Positions 52,501 through 59,926 of a DNA stretch of 64,000 nucleotides are shown here, in pieces (positions within the stretch are counted from its first letter, which is position 1; each line of letters starts with the position of its first letter). This DNA is from Roseimaritima sediminicola. GTDB taxonomy: Bacteria; Planctomycetota; Planctomycetia; Pirellulales; Pirellulaceae. The notes beneath the pieces were generated by a model, which saw only the letters and a program-made list of their open reading frames with translations, had not been told where the DNA came from and searched no databases. The position numbers and the translations under genes were made by a program. The stretch covers positions 310,001-374,000 of the forward strand of contig NZ_WIAD01000001.1 of the NCBI RefSeq assembly GCF_009618275.1. Direction: 5' to 3'.

Positions 52501-52830
52501 CTGGTCAACGCCGTCAAACCGCCGGGTGAGTGGCAGGTCTACGACATCCGCTACCACGCCCCGCGCCGCGACGCCGAGGGCAAGATCACCACACCGGGCC
52601 GCCTGACCGCCTGGCTGAACGGTTATCTCGTCCAGAACGACGTCACCTTTGACGAGCCGCGCTCGGTCTACCATCCGTTCCGCTACCGCACCAGCGACTA
52701 CCTGCGGGAGCTGGCCGAGCAGCAGAAGCAGACGTCCCGGGGTCCGCTGTTCCTGCAGGACCACAACAATCCGGTCGCCTTCCGCAACGTCTGGATCCGG
52801 CGGCTGGACGAGACCGAGCACGCGTATTAA
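49582..52830 (+). CDS. PHP-type (CehA/McbA-like) metallohydrolase fused to a DUF1080 domain
   Basis: Exported protein of 1082 residues. The ATG at 49582 begins a signal peptide (WILPLLAALPITFALASPATSALA). The N-terminal about 430 residues are beta-rich with a carboxypeptidase-regulatory-like segment (RVATRLASGRYDVHVRAPGY). The PHP metal-binding region follows: ELHSHSSPSGDN near residue 472, CTEHNRVDSY near 505, and NTDAHYNHHGSG near 655. The C-terminal about 200 residues are a DUF1080/3-keto-disaccharide hydrolase-like domain (AEFRLPERGPGNSGLYIHG, YEMQIYNSAG). Metal ligands look intact, so hydrolase activity is plausible. The fusion suggests action on a glycan-type substrate. Confidence 0.85.
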   Translation: MPNRSLPSALQRWILPLLAALPITFALASPATSALAAEVFPIDESTDMSGMSGKEVDWIYGDYLLRNEHVVAVIARPVEGRNANMTVRNVGASIIDLTLRDLPNDQLSAYYPAAGRYSFHDPDLVEISESAEGEVSWRCRSSAPAADGTSCTVTYRLGPGDAFVSAEVEITAPSGDGQPPASFDGVRADRTFRFAGFPEGGPPAVFCEDRYFRQTYGFVHSAGAPRWGKQRMRTLTYPAAATEQTADQTSPAGPSWRVRLYPATSPLDLASALAATDDRPATLQRITLHSDIAPADHAVVQIVPAGIAPSDAWNTLQADAQGRVATRLASGRYDVHVRAPGYADTKLSLDVDDSAAEHRLTLPTPSAIRARVQDGDGDASPFKMTIYGREGTPDPDFGPDSAAGSIVNCVYCVSGSTTRTLPPGQYEVILSRGPEFDAVFRQIEVKPGEIVELDEQLIRSVDTEGWVSAELHSHSSPSGDNTSSQRGRVQNLLCEHLEFAPCTEHNRVDSYQPHLEALGAEALLSSCTGIEVTGSPLPVNHQNAFPLHHHPHTQDGGGPHTDTNPIAQIERLAMWDDGSEKVVQGNHPNIRQIYGDRDTDGQPDDGFRAMLGFMDVIEVHPPQAIFNVPDKAAPPREAGNRMFRWMQLLNAGYRIPGVVNTDAHYNHHGSGWLRNWFESSTDDPAKIKIADMIHAAQHGHVVMSTGPFLEVQLSSESTENGGGQRTAGIGDELRLEQDPCRLHVRIQCPNWLDINRVQVFANGRMLPEHNYRRRTHAAMFADGVVKFDQTLPLELAEDAHIIVAAIGEGLTLGRVMGPTRGTLPPVVVSNPIFVDRNGDGFRPNGDDLGIPLPEVTAPFRPDQSRLPAPVPEDAVVLLGEGVNRFVNKHGEPADWKQQDGVLVVTPGEGRSNHLCSTELFRDAEIHAEFRLPERGPGNSGLYIHGNYEMQIYNSAGRRPDKQTAGALYGFYPPLVNAVKPPGEWQVYDIRYHAPRRDAEGKITTPGRLTAWLNGYLVQNDVTFDEPRSVYHPFRYRTSDYLRELAEQQKQTSRGPLFLQDHNNPVAFRNVWIRRLDETEHAY

Positions 52831-52849
52831 GTGGATCGAACAGAACGTT

Positions 52850-52915
52850 TTCTCCCCTCTCCCCCACGGCGCCGCGAGCGTCAGCGAGTGAAGCCGTGGG
52901 GGAGAGGGGAGAAAG
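52850..52915. repeat. Palindrome of family P
   Basis: TTTCTCCCCTCTCCCCCACGGC and its complement around a loop with GCCGCGAGCGTCAGCGAG. It lies about 20 nt after the PHP-type gene, facing the convergent rnpA; a likely terminator or processing hairpin. Confidence 0.78.
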
Positions 52916-53006
52916 GCTACCCCGGGTTGCACCGGGGCTACCACATGTCGTCGCTCCGCGACTGGATTTTTGGGATCCGCCACCTGGACGCCACCGCCGG
53001 GAACGC

Positions 53007-53390
53007 TCAGGACGATTTACCCGACGAGGAACCACGGTAGCGTCGGGTGGCTCGCTTGAGCAGCTTGGGTAGGCCTCGGCGGATTTGGGCTCCGTCGAGG
53101 GTGGCTCCCTTCTTGGGGCGGATCACGAAATCGAATCCGCTGGCGGCCTCGAGGCGGCAGTGCCGGATGGCTTCGCGGATGTGACGCTTCCAGCGATTGC
53201 GCACCACGGCATTGCCGGTGCGGCGTGGGATCGTCACGCCAAAACGGCTGAGGGCCGCTGCGTTTTCCTGGGGCAGGGCATGCACGACCAGCGTTTGATC
53301 GGCGGCGAATCCGCCGCGACGAATGACTGGCCCGAACGCATCGTGGCCGCACAACCGGACGGCCTTGGGAAACCGATGCTCGCCTACCAT
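53007..53390 (-). CDS. rnpA: Ribonuclease P protein component
   Basis: Basic protein of 127 residues that assists the RNase P RNA in tRNA 5' maturation. The RNR motif is intact: [17 protein letters not shown] at about residues 59-75. [17 protein letters not shown] and [11 protein letters not shown] are further family segments. The ATG at 53390 lies inside the last codons of the J-domain gene (a 7-nt overlap), so the two are translationally coupled. The usual neighbour rpmH is not present. The C-terminal GSSSGKSS tail is unremarkable. Confidence 0.93.
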   Translation of the reverse strand: MVGEHRFPKAVRLCGHDAFGPVIRRGGFAADQTLVVHALPQENAAALSRFGVTIPRRTGNAVVRNRWKRHIREAIRHCRLEAASGFDFVIRPKKGATLDGAQIRRGLPKLLKRATRRYRGSSSGKSS

Positions 53391-54385
53391 GCCAGTTGCT
53401 GACGCGGATTCAACCGATTTCGTTCTTCCAGTTCGCGCAGGACCTCCTGATCCGCTTCGCTCCACTCGTTGGGCAGTTGTACCTGCAGACGCACCAAGAG
53501 GTCGCCGGCCGCCCCGTCCTTGCTGGGAACGCCTTGACCTTTCAGCCGCAGCTTCTTGCCGCCACTGCTGCCGGGCGGCACGGTCAACGTGATCGTACCG
53601 GCCGGTGTGGGCAGATCCACTTTGGTTCCCAGCGCGGCTTCGCCCAGCGTGATCGGCAGGTCCAGTTCCAGGTTCTTGCCGCTGCGACGATAGAGCGGAT
53701 GCGGCGACACGCTCAGCACCAAAATCAGATCGCCCGGTTCACCACCGCTCGGCGAGGGACTTCCTTTGCCGCGCAGCCGGATCTTGCTGCCGTCGCTGAC
53801 GCCCGGCGGAATCGTCACGCTTAGCTTCTGCGGCTGTCCACCTCGGGTCAAATAGAACTCGGTCTTGCCGCCTTTGACCGCAGTCTGAAACGGGATGGTC
53901 AATTCGTGCCGAATGTTCGAGCCTCGCTGTGGCGGAGGCGCCGGGCCTCGGCCGCCGGCAAACGGGTTGCCGCCGGCGAACGGGTTGCCGCCGCCGCGAG
54001 GACCACGACCACCGCCACCCATCAGTTGTTCGAAAAAGTCACTGAAGCCACCTTCGAAGCCACCGCCACCGCCGCGGCCGGCCGCCCCGCCGAAAATCTG
54101 CTCCAGATCCAAGCCATCAAAGGAAGCACCGCCCGCGCCGCCGGGATAGCCGCCGCTGCGCATGCGTTCGAAGTCCGCACCGTAGCGGTTGTAGGCCTCG
54201 CGCTTCTGTTCGTCGCTGAGAACGTCGTACGCCTCCTGCACCCGCTTGAACTTCTCCCGCGCCGCGTCGTCGTCCGGATTCATGTCCGGATGATGCTTGC
54301 GGGCGAGATTGCGATACGCCTTTTGAATTTCCGCTTTGGATGCGTCGCGTCCGACTCCCAATACTTGATACAGATCTTCCGCCAT
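53384..54385 (-). CDS. DnaJ-family co-chaperone without zinc finger (CbpA type)
   Basis: Cytosolic protein of 333 residues. The J domain at about 4-68 has the HPD motif in [11 protein letters not shown] long Gly-rich region (about 75-155, with GGNPFAGG repeats) follows. Two C-terminal substrate-binding domains are present ([52 protein letters not shown]). No CxxCxGxG zinc repeats are present, so this is the class II/CbpA type. It would stimulate DnaK and bind unfolded proteins. Its stop overlaps the rnpA start, an uncommon pairing. Confidence 0.92.
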   Translation of the reverse strand: MAEDLYQVLGVGRDASKAEIQKAYRNLARKHHPDMNPDDDAAREKFKRVQEAYDVLSDEQKREAYNRYGADFERMRSGGYPGGAGGASFDGLDLEQIFGGAAGRGGGGGFEGGFSDFFEQLMGGGGRGPRGGGNPFAGGNPFAGGRGPAPPPQRGSNIRHELTIPFQTAVKGGKTEFYLTRGGQPQKLSVTIPPGVSDGSKIRLRGKGSPSPSGGEPGDLILVLSVSPHPLYRRSGKNLELDLPITLGEAALGTKVDLPTPAGTITLTVPPGSSGGKKLRLKGQGVPSKDGAAGDLLVRLQVQLPNEWSEADQEVLRELEERNRLNPRQQLAW

Positions 54386-54532
54386 GGATGCTCTTTGCTA
54401 GTGACCAACCTGCCAATTTGACAGCGTTCCGTTTCGATCCTTTGATTTTCGCAAATGCCGAGCCAGTCGCTCGAGTGAGCTACTGTAGAGGGCGAGGTTT
54501 ATTTCTTCAACGCAAGGTATTTTCAGGTTCCC

Positions 54533-56122
54533 ATGGGCTGGACTACTTTTTCCGCTCGCTGGCCGGCCGCCGTCGGTTTGGTGACGAGCCTCCTGCTGGG
54601 CGGCTCGGCGGCGCTGGCCGGCGGCAGTTTCTTGCTGCAGATCATCGACGAGGACACCGACCAACCGGTCCCGGCTCGCGTCACGGTCACCCGCGCCGAC
54701 GGCCGGCCGCAGATCGTGCGACGGGTGATCCCCAGCGGCGTCGGCTTTGTCGTCGAGGGCGAACAACGGCTCAGCCTGCCCAACGGCGCCTTCCAGTTTC
54801 AAATCTTGCGGGGCCCCGAATACCGAAAGATCACGGGCAACTTTTCCATCGACCGCGACGCTTCGGATTCGCACAGCGTCACCTTGCCTCGGATGGTCGA
54901 CATGGCCGAAGAGGGTTGGTGGTCGGGCGATCCGGCCGTCACGGCGCCGCGCCGGCTGCTGCCGCTGATGATGCAGAGCGAAGACCTGCACTTCGTAGGC
55001 CGCGTCGGCGAAGATCCCCAAACGCAGATTCGTCTGGACCGGCCGCTGCCGCAAATCCGCAGCGACACGGGCGACGGAGACACGGGCGACGGGGACACGG
55101 GCGAGGAAGCACCTGCTTGGGGACCGCTGGACATCCGCACCGATCTGGTCGCCGATACCAATGGTTTGCTGTTGGTCGGAACGCCCGAGCACTTTGCCCT
55201 GCCCGCTTCGCCGGTCAGCAGTGATACGATCCGCGCGGGCGCGAACGCAGAGGTCGAGGCGATCGTGATCGAAAACCCGTTTGCCTGGGACCTGCCGATC
55301 TGGCTGGCCAGCGAACGCATCGACGCGATGTTCCTGCAGGGACCATGGCTGCGACTGGACCGACGCGTGGTCGCGGTTCCCGACGGACGCCCGCCCAGCA
55401 AAGTCGGCTATCGCGACGAACTCGGTCCGGGACGCTGGGCCGAGTACGTGTACTGGCAAGTGCTGGACAGTGGACTGAGGATCGCACCGCTGGGCGGCAG
55501 CGGCTCCACATCGAAGCACCATCCGGTGGGTTATTGCCGCACGTATGTGCATCCGCCTCGCGGGACGAGTCCCGGTGCCGCGCGGTCGTTCTCGCCGCAG
55601 GCCTGGTGGCGGGCAGCTCTGGCGGGACAGTCGGTCGTGACCAACGGTCCGCTGCTGCGGCCCACGCTGGGCGGCGAGTACCCGGGGCACACGTTCCATG
55701 CCACCGCGGGCGAGGCGCTGGAGATGAGCGTCGAGTTGAATCTATCGACGCGCGATCCGGTGGAGTACTTGGAGGTGATCCACAACGGCAACGTGTTCTA
55801 CAGCGCTCGGCTGGACGAATTTGCCGAGGCCGGTGGCGTGATCCCGCCACTGCGCTTTGAAAACAGCGGCTGGGTGATGGTGCGAGTGGTGACCCTGCAC
55901 GAGGAACACTGGCGAGCGGCGGTGTCGGCGCCGTGGCATGTCGTCTTCGACCAACAACCGCGAGTTTCCAAAGCGGCCGTCGAGTTCTTTCGAGATTGGT
56001 TGCAAGATCGCGAGCAAGCGTTGGCCAAGCTGCCGCCGGCGGAACTCAGCCAACATGTACCGTACGTTCGCGCGGCCCGCACGTTCTGGCAGGACCGCCT
56101 GGATGCCGCCACGGATCCCTAA
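54533..56122 (+). CDS. Secreted CehA/McbA-like protein with degenerate metal site
   Basis: Protein of 529 residues with signal peptide WPAAVGLVTSLLLGGSAALA. The N-terminal domain is Ig/carboxypeptidase-regulatory-like (DTDQPVPARVTVTRADG). The segment EEGWWSGDPAVTAPRRLLPL aligns by eye with the GWxSGDLHVHRP segment of CehA-like PHP proteins, but the HxH metal ligands are missing. A TGDGDTGDGDTG insertion (about residues 178-189) derives from 12-nt DNA repeats. Later, SVVTNGPLLRPTLGG and ALEMSVELNLSTRDPVEYLEVIHNG are typical of the C-terminal part of that family. It probably has a binding or structural role rather than catalysis. Confidence 0.68.
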   Translation: MGWTTFSARWPAAVGLVTSLLLGGSAALAGGSFLLQIIDEDTDQPVPARVTVTRADGRPQIVRRVIPSGVGFVVEGEQRLSLPNGAFQFQILRGPEYRKITGNFSIDRDASDSHSVTLPRMVDMAEEGWWSGDPAVTAPRRLLPLMMQSEDLHFVGRVGEDPQTQIRLDRPLPQIRSDTGDGDTGDGDTGEEAPAWGPLDIRTDLVADTNGLLLVGTPEHFALPASPVSSDTIRAGANAEVEAIVIENPFAWDLPIWLASERIDAMFLQGPWLRLDRRVVAVPDGRPPSKVGYRDELGPGRWAEYVYWQVLDSGLRIAPLGGSGSTSKHHPVGYCRTYVHPPRGTSPGAARSFSPQAWWRAALAGQSVVTNGPLLRPTLGGEYPGHTFHATAGEALEMSVELNLSTRDPVEYLEVIHNGNVFYSARLDEFAEAGGVIPPLRFENSGWVMVRVVTLHEEHWRAAVSAPWHVVFDQQPRVSKAAVEFFRDWLQDREQALAKLPPAELSQHVPYVRAARTFWQDRLDAATDP

Positions 56123-56382
56123 TCCACGCTGGCGGGCCCAGGGAACAAACGGCTCGACTTACAACCAGTGCGGCACCTTGGCTTGAGCGGCCAACGTCTG
56201 AATGGACTGGAACATCGCATGCCTCGGTCCTCGATCCTGCGCCGGGAAGATTAGGTCAGTAAAACGGATTGGGTGGGTTCTGGTCGCTACGGCCCGCTCA
56301 GTTTACGGATTTTCACCGACCGCGGAGCCTGCGGCCGGGCACATTAACATAGCTACATCCGCATTTTCTCACGCAAATTCCT

Positions 56383-56955
56383 ATGTCCACAGGCAAGCCA
56401 ACCACCGGTACCGCTCGCCGTCTGACGCGCGTTCTCGTGCTCGTCCTGGCGGCGGCCTGGACTCTCGACGCGCTGCCACAGGACGTGCCTGGCAAAGCGT
56501 CCCTGCGGCCGATCGCCGCCGCGATCCTGCGTCCCTTGGGACTAGAGACCGGACCGTGGTCGATGTTTGCGCCCGATCCGACGGTGGACAACGCTTGGCT
56601 GACAGCCACCCGTGCCGACACCGCTTCGCCGAACAACCTGTCCTTTGCGGCGGCGATCCCGGAGCCGATTTGGTCCTCGCCGCAGTGGGCGGACGTTCCG
56701 GCTTGGGAAAAATTCTATCGCTTCCGCCACCTAAATTATTCCAACCGTATCCGCTTGCCAGCCAATCGCGCGGCCGCGCGCGACCTTGCCCGGTACCTGG
56801 ACAGGCAGTATCCGGCGGAAGATCCCGAGGCGGTCTTGCAGTTGACCGCCGATGGGCTGCGTCTGGTCCCGCCCTATGACGGAGGCATTCCCAAGCCCGA
56901 AGAAGCGACCTGGATGCTGTACAGCGAACCGCTGGCCACCGGAGTTCGGCCATGA
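56383..56955 (+). CDS. Protein of unknown function paired with an HTTM gene
   Basis: Protein of 190 residues. The N-terminus has one hydrophobic segment (RVLVLVLAAAWTLDALPQ), probably an uncleaved anchor or a signal sequence. The rest contains GPWSMFAPDPTVDNAWLTA and EKFYRFRHLNYSNRI, which resemble segments of partner proteins that often sit next to HTTM genes. No catalytic motif is recognised. The stop overlaps the HTTM start (ATGA), so the two are made together and probably form a membrane complex. Confidence 0.75.
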   Translation: MSTGKPTTGTARRLTRVLVLVLAAAWTLDALPQDVPGKASLRPIAAAILRPLGLETGPWSMFAPDPTVDNAWLTATRADTASPNNLSFAAAIPEPIWSSPQWADVPAWEKFYRFRHLNYSNRIRLPANRAAARDLARYLDRQYPAEDPEAVLQLTADGLRLVPPYDGGIPKPEEATWMLYSEPLATGVRP

Positions 56956-57965
56956 GTCACATCCGGCATTCGATCACCCGCCGGCTGGACCACTTTCTGT
57001 TCGAATCGGCCTCGCCTCACACCTGCGTCGTTTTGCGAATTGCGTTCGCGACCTTGCTGTTGGTTTATCTGGGCGTGTGGTCGGCGGACGCGGCGTACTG
57101 GTTCAGCGACGAGGGCGTTTTGACGACGGCCACCGCGGGGCAACTCGTGCCCGCCCCCTTGTGGTCGCTGTTTAACTGGGTTCCCGCCACACCGGCGGTG
57201 GTCACCATCGCCCTGGCAATCCTGATCCTTCAAAGCGTGTGTTTGTTGGCGGGCCTCGCTTCGCGTTTTCAAGCCGCATGTTTGTTCGTGGGTCTGGTGT
57301 CCTTTCAGAACCGCAATCCGGTAATCGGCGATGCGGAGGACACGATGCTGCGGATCGCGATCTTTTGTCTGATCTTTATGCCGCTGGACTACCGGTGGTC
57401 GCTGGGCCGGTGGATGGCCGGTCGCCCGGCGTACGACGCGTCGCTTGCCCGTTCGCGAGCGTGGGGGCTGCGGTTGCTGCAGTTTCACCTCAGCCTGCTG
57501 TACCTCTCGGCGGCCGCCTGCAAATGGTTCGGCAGCACATGGCGGGACGGTTCGGCGCTGTACTACGTCTACCAGATGGAAGACCTGTTTGGTCGCGGGC
57601 CGCTGCCGATGTGGCTGATGCAGGAGGAGCTAGCGATCCGGCTTTCGACGTGGGCGGTGCTGGCCGTGGAGTCCCTATTGCCCGTAGCGCTTTGGTTCCG
57701 CCCCACGCGCACCCTCGCCGTGGCTGCGGGCATCGCGTTGCACCTGAGCTTGGAATACGCGATGCACCTGCATCTATTTCAGTGGATCATGATGGCCAGT
57801 TTGTTGGCGTTTTTACCCAGTGGCATAGGCTTCCAGCCTGTGAAAAAAACCACCTCGACCCACAACCTACATCAAGGATTTCGGAATAGGCATACCGCGT
57901 TGGATCCCGAACTCCTTTCGCAAACGCGCCGAAGACCAGCGGTATTGGTCCACGTGCTCGACTAG
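56952..57965 (+). CDS. HTTM (vitamin K-dependent carboxylase-like) membrane protein, C-terminus overwritten by REP1/RAYT DNA
   Basis: Membrane protein with several hydrophobic segments (IAFATLLLVYLGVWSADAAYW, VVTIALAILILQSVCLLAGLA, IAIFCLIFMPLDYRW). Family features include QNRNPVIGDAEDTMLRI and LLYLSAAACKWFGSTWRDGSA. The native sequence runs for about 289 codons to LLAFLP. There the frame enters a REP1 unit (57819) without a stop and continues for 48 codons through the repeat and antisense to the RAYT gene, ending at 57965. Members of this family usually continue past this point, so the original C-terminus seems lost or replaced. Whether it is functional is unknown. Confidence 0.8.
   Translation: MSHIRHSITRRLDHFLFESASPHTCVVLRIAFATLLLVYLGVWSADAAYWFSDEGVLTTATAGQLVPAPLWSLFNWVPATPAVVTIALAILILQSVCLLAGLASRFQAACLFVGLVSFQNRNPVIGDAEDTMLRIAIFCLIFMPLDYRWSLGRWMAGRPAYDASLARSRAWGLRLLQFHLSLLYLSAAACKWFGSTWRDGSALYYVYQMEDLFGRGPLPMWLMQEELAIRLSTWAVLAVESLLPVALWFRPTRTLAVAAGIALHLSLEYAMHLHLFQWIMMASLLAFLPSGIGFQPVKKTTSTHNLHQGFRNRHTALDPELLSQTRRRPAVLVHVLD
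57819..57844 (+). repeat. REP1 unit, left flank of the RAYT gene
   Basis: A single unit in plus orientation fused in frame to the HTTM coding sequence. It ends 22 nt before the RAYT stop codon. Confidence 0.93.
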
Positions 57966-58571
57966 CCCGGCGACAACGGGATTGTTCTCGATGTATTCAA
58001 TTATTCGATGCAGTTCCGCTTCGTCGCGTACACAATGGTCAAATGTTTCCACTTGCCAAAACGATCCCGTTTTTCCCAACAACCGATTACACTGCGTACC
58101 GGTATAGCTCTGGACACTATGCGAAATGACTTCTCGAGGCGTTCGTTTGTTGGATTTGTGTCGCTGACCCGTCGCAAGCTCGTCCACCCAGTCATCTATA
58201 GGAAGAAAAACCCAATGATGGTGACTCGGCATGACTACGAACGCAAATAAGTGGTAGCGTTCGCCAGCAAAATGCAAGAACGCATCTTGCACGATCTCGG
58301 CGAGCCGTTCATCGGCAAGATGCTTGACTGGAGGCTGCTGATCAAGAAGCGAGTCGACGAGTTTGAAAACCAGTTTGTGCTTTTGCAATTCCCAGTCGGC
58401 GTCGCTTCGGTCGTGCGGCTTGCTGCGAGCGTCTAGCTCCTGGCGATAGTCGCGGATTTGTTTCAATCCGGCGGCCGGCAAACTCCCTTGTAAACAAGCC
58501 GTCACGAATGACGGCTTGCCCTCGATATCGATGTGCGGGAGATTTCGCCGTCGAAAGATACCATCGAACAT
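57867..58571 (-). CDS. REP-associated tyrosine transposase (RAYT, IS200/TnpA-like)
   Basis: HUH endonuclease/transposase of 234 residues, the usual RAYT size. I use the ATG at 58571; in-frame codons upstream run through REP1 units. The HUH metal site is VVMPSHHHWVF (His 117-119). The C-terminal signatures NRLLGKTGSFWQVETFDHCVRDEAEL (in two parts) and IIEYIENNPVVAGLV carry the catalytic Tyr, probably residue 193; YRWSSARLR follows as in known RAYTs. In the characterised family the enzyme binds and cuts REP hairpins at a 5' GT(A/G)G tetranucleotide, which is exactly what REP1 has. It is thus the likely author of the REP1 family in this genome. Confidence 0.93.
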   Translation of the reverse strand: MFDGIFRRRNLPHIDIEGKPSFVTACLQGSLPAAGLKQIRDYRQELDARSKPHDRSDADWELQKHKLVFKLVDSLLDQQPPVKHLADERLAEIVQDAFLHFAGERYHLFAFVVMPSHHHWVFLPIDDWVDELATGQRHKSNKRTPREVISHSVQSYTGTQCNRLLGKTGSFWQVETFDHCVRDEAELHRIIEYIENNPVVAGLVEHVDQYRWSSARLRKEFGIQRGMPIPKSLM

Positions 58572-58595
58572 GAACTGCCCCTTTTGTGGTGGGTT

Positions 58596-58702
58596 TTCAC
58601 AGGCTGGAAGCCTATGCCACTGCTCACAGGCTGGAAGCCTATGCCACTGTTCACAGGCTGGAAGCCTATGCCACTGCTCACAGGCTGGAAGCCTATGCCA
58701 CT
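58596..58702 (-). repeat. REP1, four units of 27 bp
   Basis: Units start at 58596, 58623, 58650 and 58677 on the minus strand. The array ends 7 nt from the nadA stop codon and has nadA's orientation. It also forms the right flank of the RAYT gene. Confidence 0.94.
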
Positions 58703-58709
58703 GGTACAC

Positions 58710-59849
58710 CTACTTCACAGCAAGCATTCGCTCTAGCGCGACGAGGCTCCACTTGCTGGTGTCGTCGTCGACGGAGATGACGTTTACGGGATGGCCGTCC
58801 CGCAGGTTCTCCAGGCTCCAGCACAGATGCGCCAGGTCGATGCGGTACATCGTCGCGCACATGCAGAGGACCGGCGAGAGGAAATGGATCTCCTGCTCGG
58901 GGTGCTCCTGCTTCAAGCGGTTCACCAGGTGCAGCTCGGTGCCGATGGCCCATTTAGTGCCCGGCGGGCTGTTCTTGACGGTCTGGATGATCGTACCGGT
59001 GCTGCCCGAGACGTCGGCCAGATCGTTGACTTCGCGGGGGCATTCGGGATGCACCAGGATCTTGATCCCCGGGTGCTGTTTGCGAAACTGCTCGACGTGT
59101 TCGGGGCGGAACATCTGGTGCACGCTGCAGTGGCCCTTCCAGAGGATCACCCGGCTGTTCTCCAACACCGACTCTTCGATCCCGCCCAGCTCCATCGCGT
59201 ACGGATCCCAGACCGGCATCGCTTCGGTATCGATCCCCATCTTCAGGGCGGTATTGCGGCCGAGGTGTTGGTCGGGGAAGAAGAACACGCGTTGCCCGCG
59301 TTCGAAAGCCCACTCCAACACGGCTTTGGCATTGCTGCTGGTGCAGACGATGCCGCCGTGGCGACCACAGAAGGCTTTCAGGCTGGCCGCACTGTTGATG
59401 TAGGTGACGGGGATGACCTGGTCGGTATCGATGATTTCGGACATGTCTTCCCAAGCCGCTTCGACTTGGTTGATCGCCGCCATGTCCGCCATGGAGCATC
59501 CCGCGGCCAAATCCGGCAACACCACGGGAATGCGGCGGCCATCGCGTTTTTCCAGGCGATCGGGACGGTTGGCCAAAATATCGGCCGTTTCCGCCATGAA
59601 GTGCACGCCGCAGAACACAATGTTTTCGCACTTTGTGCTCGCGGCCGCCATCTGGCTCAGCTGGTAACTATCGCCGCGCAGGTCCGCATGAGCGATGACT
59701 TCATCTTGCTGATAATGGTGCCCCAGAATCAGCAAGCGTTCGCCCAGGTGGGCGCGTACGGCCTCGATCCGCTGTTGCAAAACATCGTTTTCCAACGATT
59801 TGTAAGGGGCTAACGGATGCTGGACTTCCGATTCAGTGATCGTACTCAC
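58710..59849 (-). CDS. nadA: Quinolinate synthase A
   Basis: [4Fe-4S] enzyme of 379 residues that condenses iminoaspartate with dihydroxyacetone phosphate in NAD synthesis. I choose the GTG at 59849 (VSTITESEV), with CGGAG about 6 nt upstream; a TTG at 59885 is the alternative. Iron-sulfur ligands are expected in FCGVHFMAE, KGHCSVHQMF and SPVLCMCATM. HHYQQDEV near residue 45 and HPECPREV near 270 are family motifs. No nadB or nadC lies nearby. An 11-nt direct repeat (CTCTTTCAAAT, about three copies) lies just upstream at 59877-59909. Confidence 0.96.
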   Translation of the reverse strand: MSTITESEVQHPLAPYKSLENDVLQQRIEAVRAHLGERLLILGHHYQQDEVIAHADLRGDSYQLSQMAAASTKCENIVFCGVHFMAETADILANRPDRLEKRDGRRIPVVLPDLAAGCSMADMAAINQVEAAWEDMSEIIDTDQVIPVTYINSAASLKAFCGRHGGIVCTSSNAKAVLEWAFERGQRVFFFPDQHLGRNTALKMGIDTEAMPVWDPYAMELGGIEESVLENSRVILWKGHCSVHQMFRPEHVEQFRKQHPGIKILVHPECPREVNDLADVSGSTGTIIQTVKNSPPGTKWAIGTELHLVNRLKQEHPEQEIHFLSPVLCMCATMYRIDLAHLCWSLENLRDGHPVNVISVDDDTSKWSLVALERMLAVK

Positions 59850-59926
59850 AAAGAACTCCGGGACGACTGAGCGAATCTCTTTCAAATCTCTTTCAAATCT
59901 CTTTCAAAACCCTTCACGGGCATTAT

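Larger units (their letters stand above)
57819..58702. mobile_element. REP1-flanked RAYT locus
   Basis: A transposase-like gene lies between a plus-strand REP1 unit (57819-57844) and four minus-strand units (58596-58702). This inverted-repeat flank is the layout described for RAYT loci. No target duplication is seen, as expected for HUH-type enzymes. Confidence 0.8.

Noticed and set aside
57867-58709. RAYT start upstream of 58571 giving 280 residues
   Set aside because: The extra N-terminal residues (repeated WHRLPACEQ) are translated REP1 units; the conserved RAYT domain begins after the ATG at 58571.
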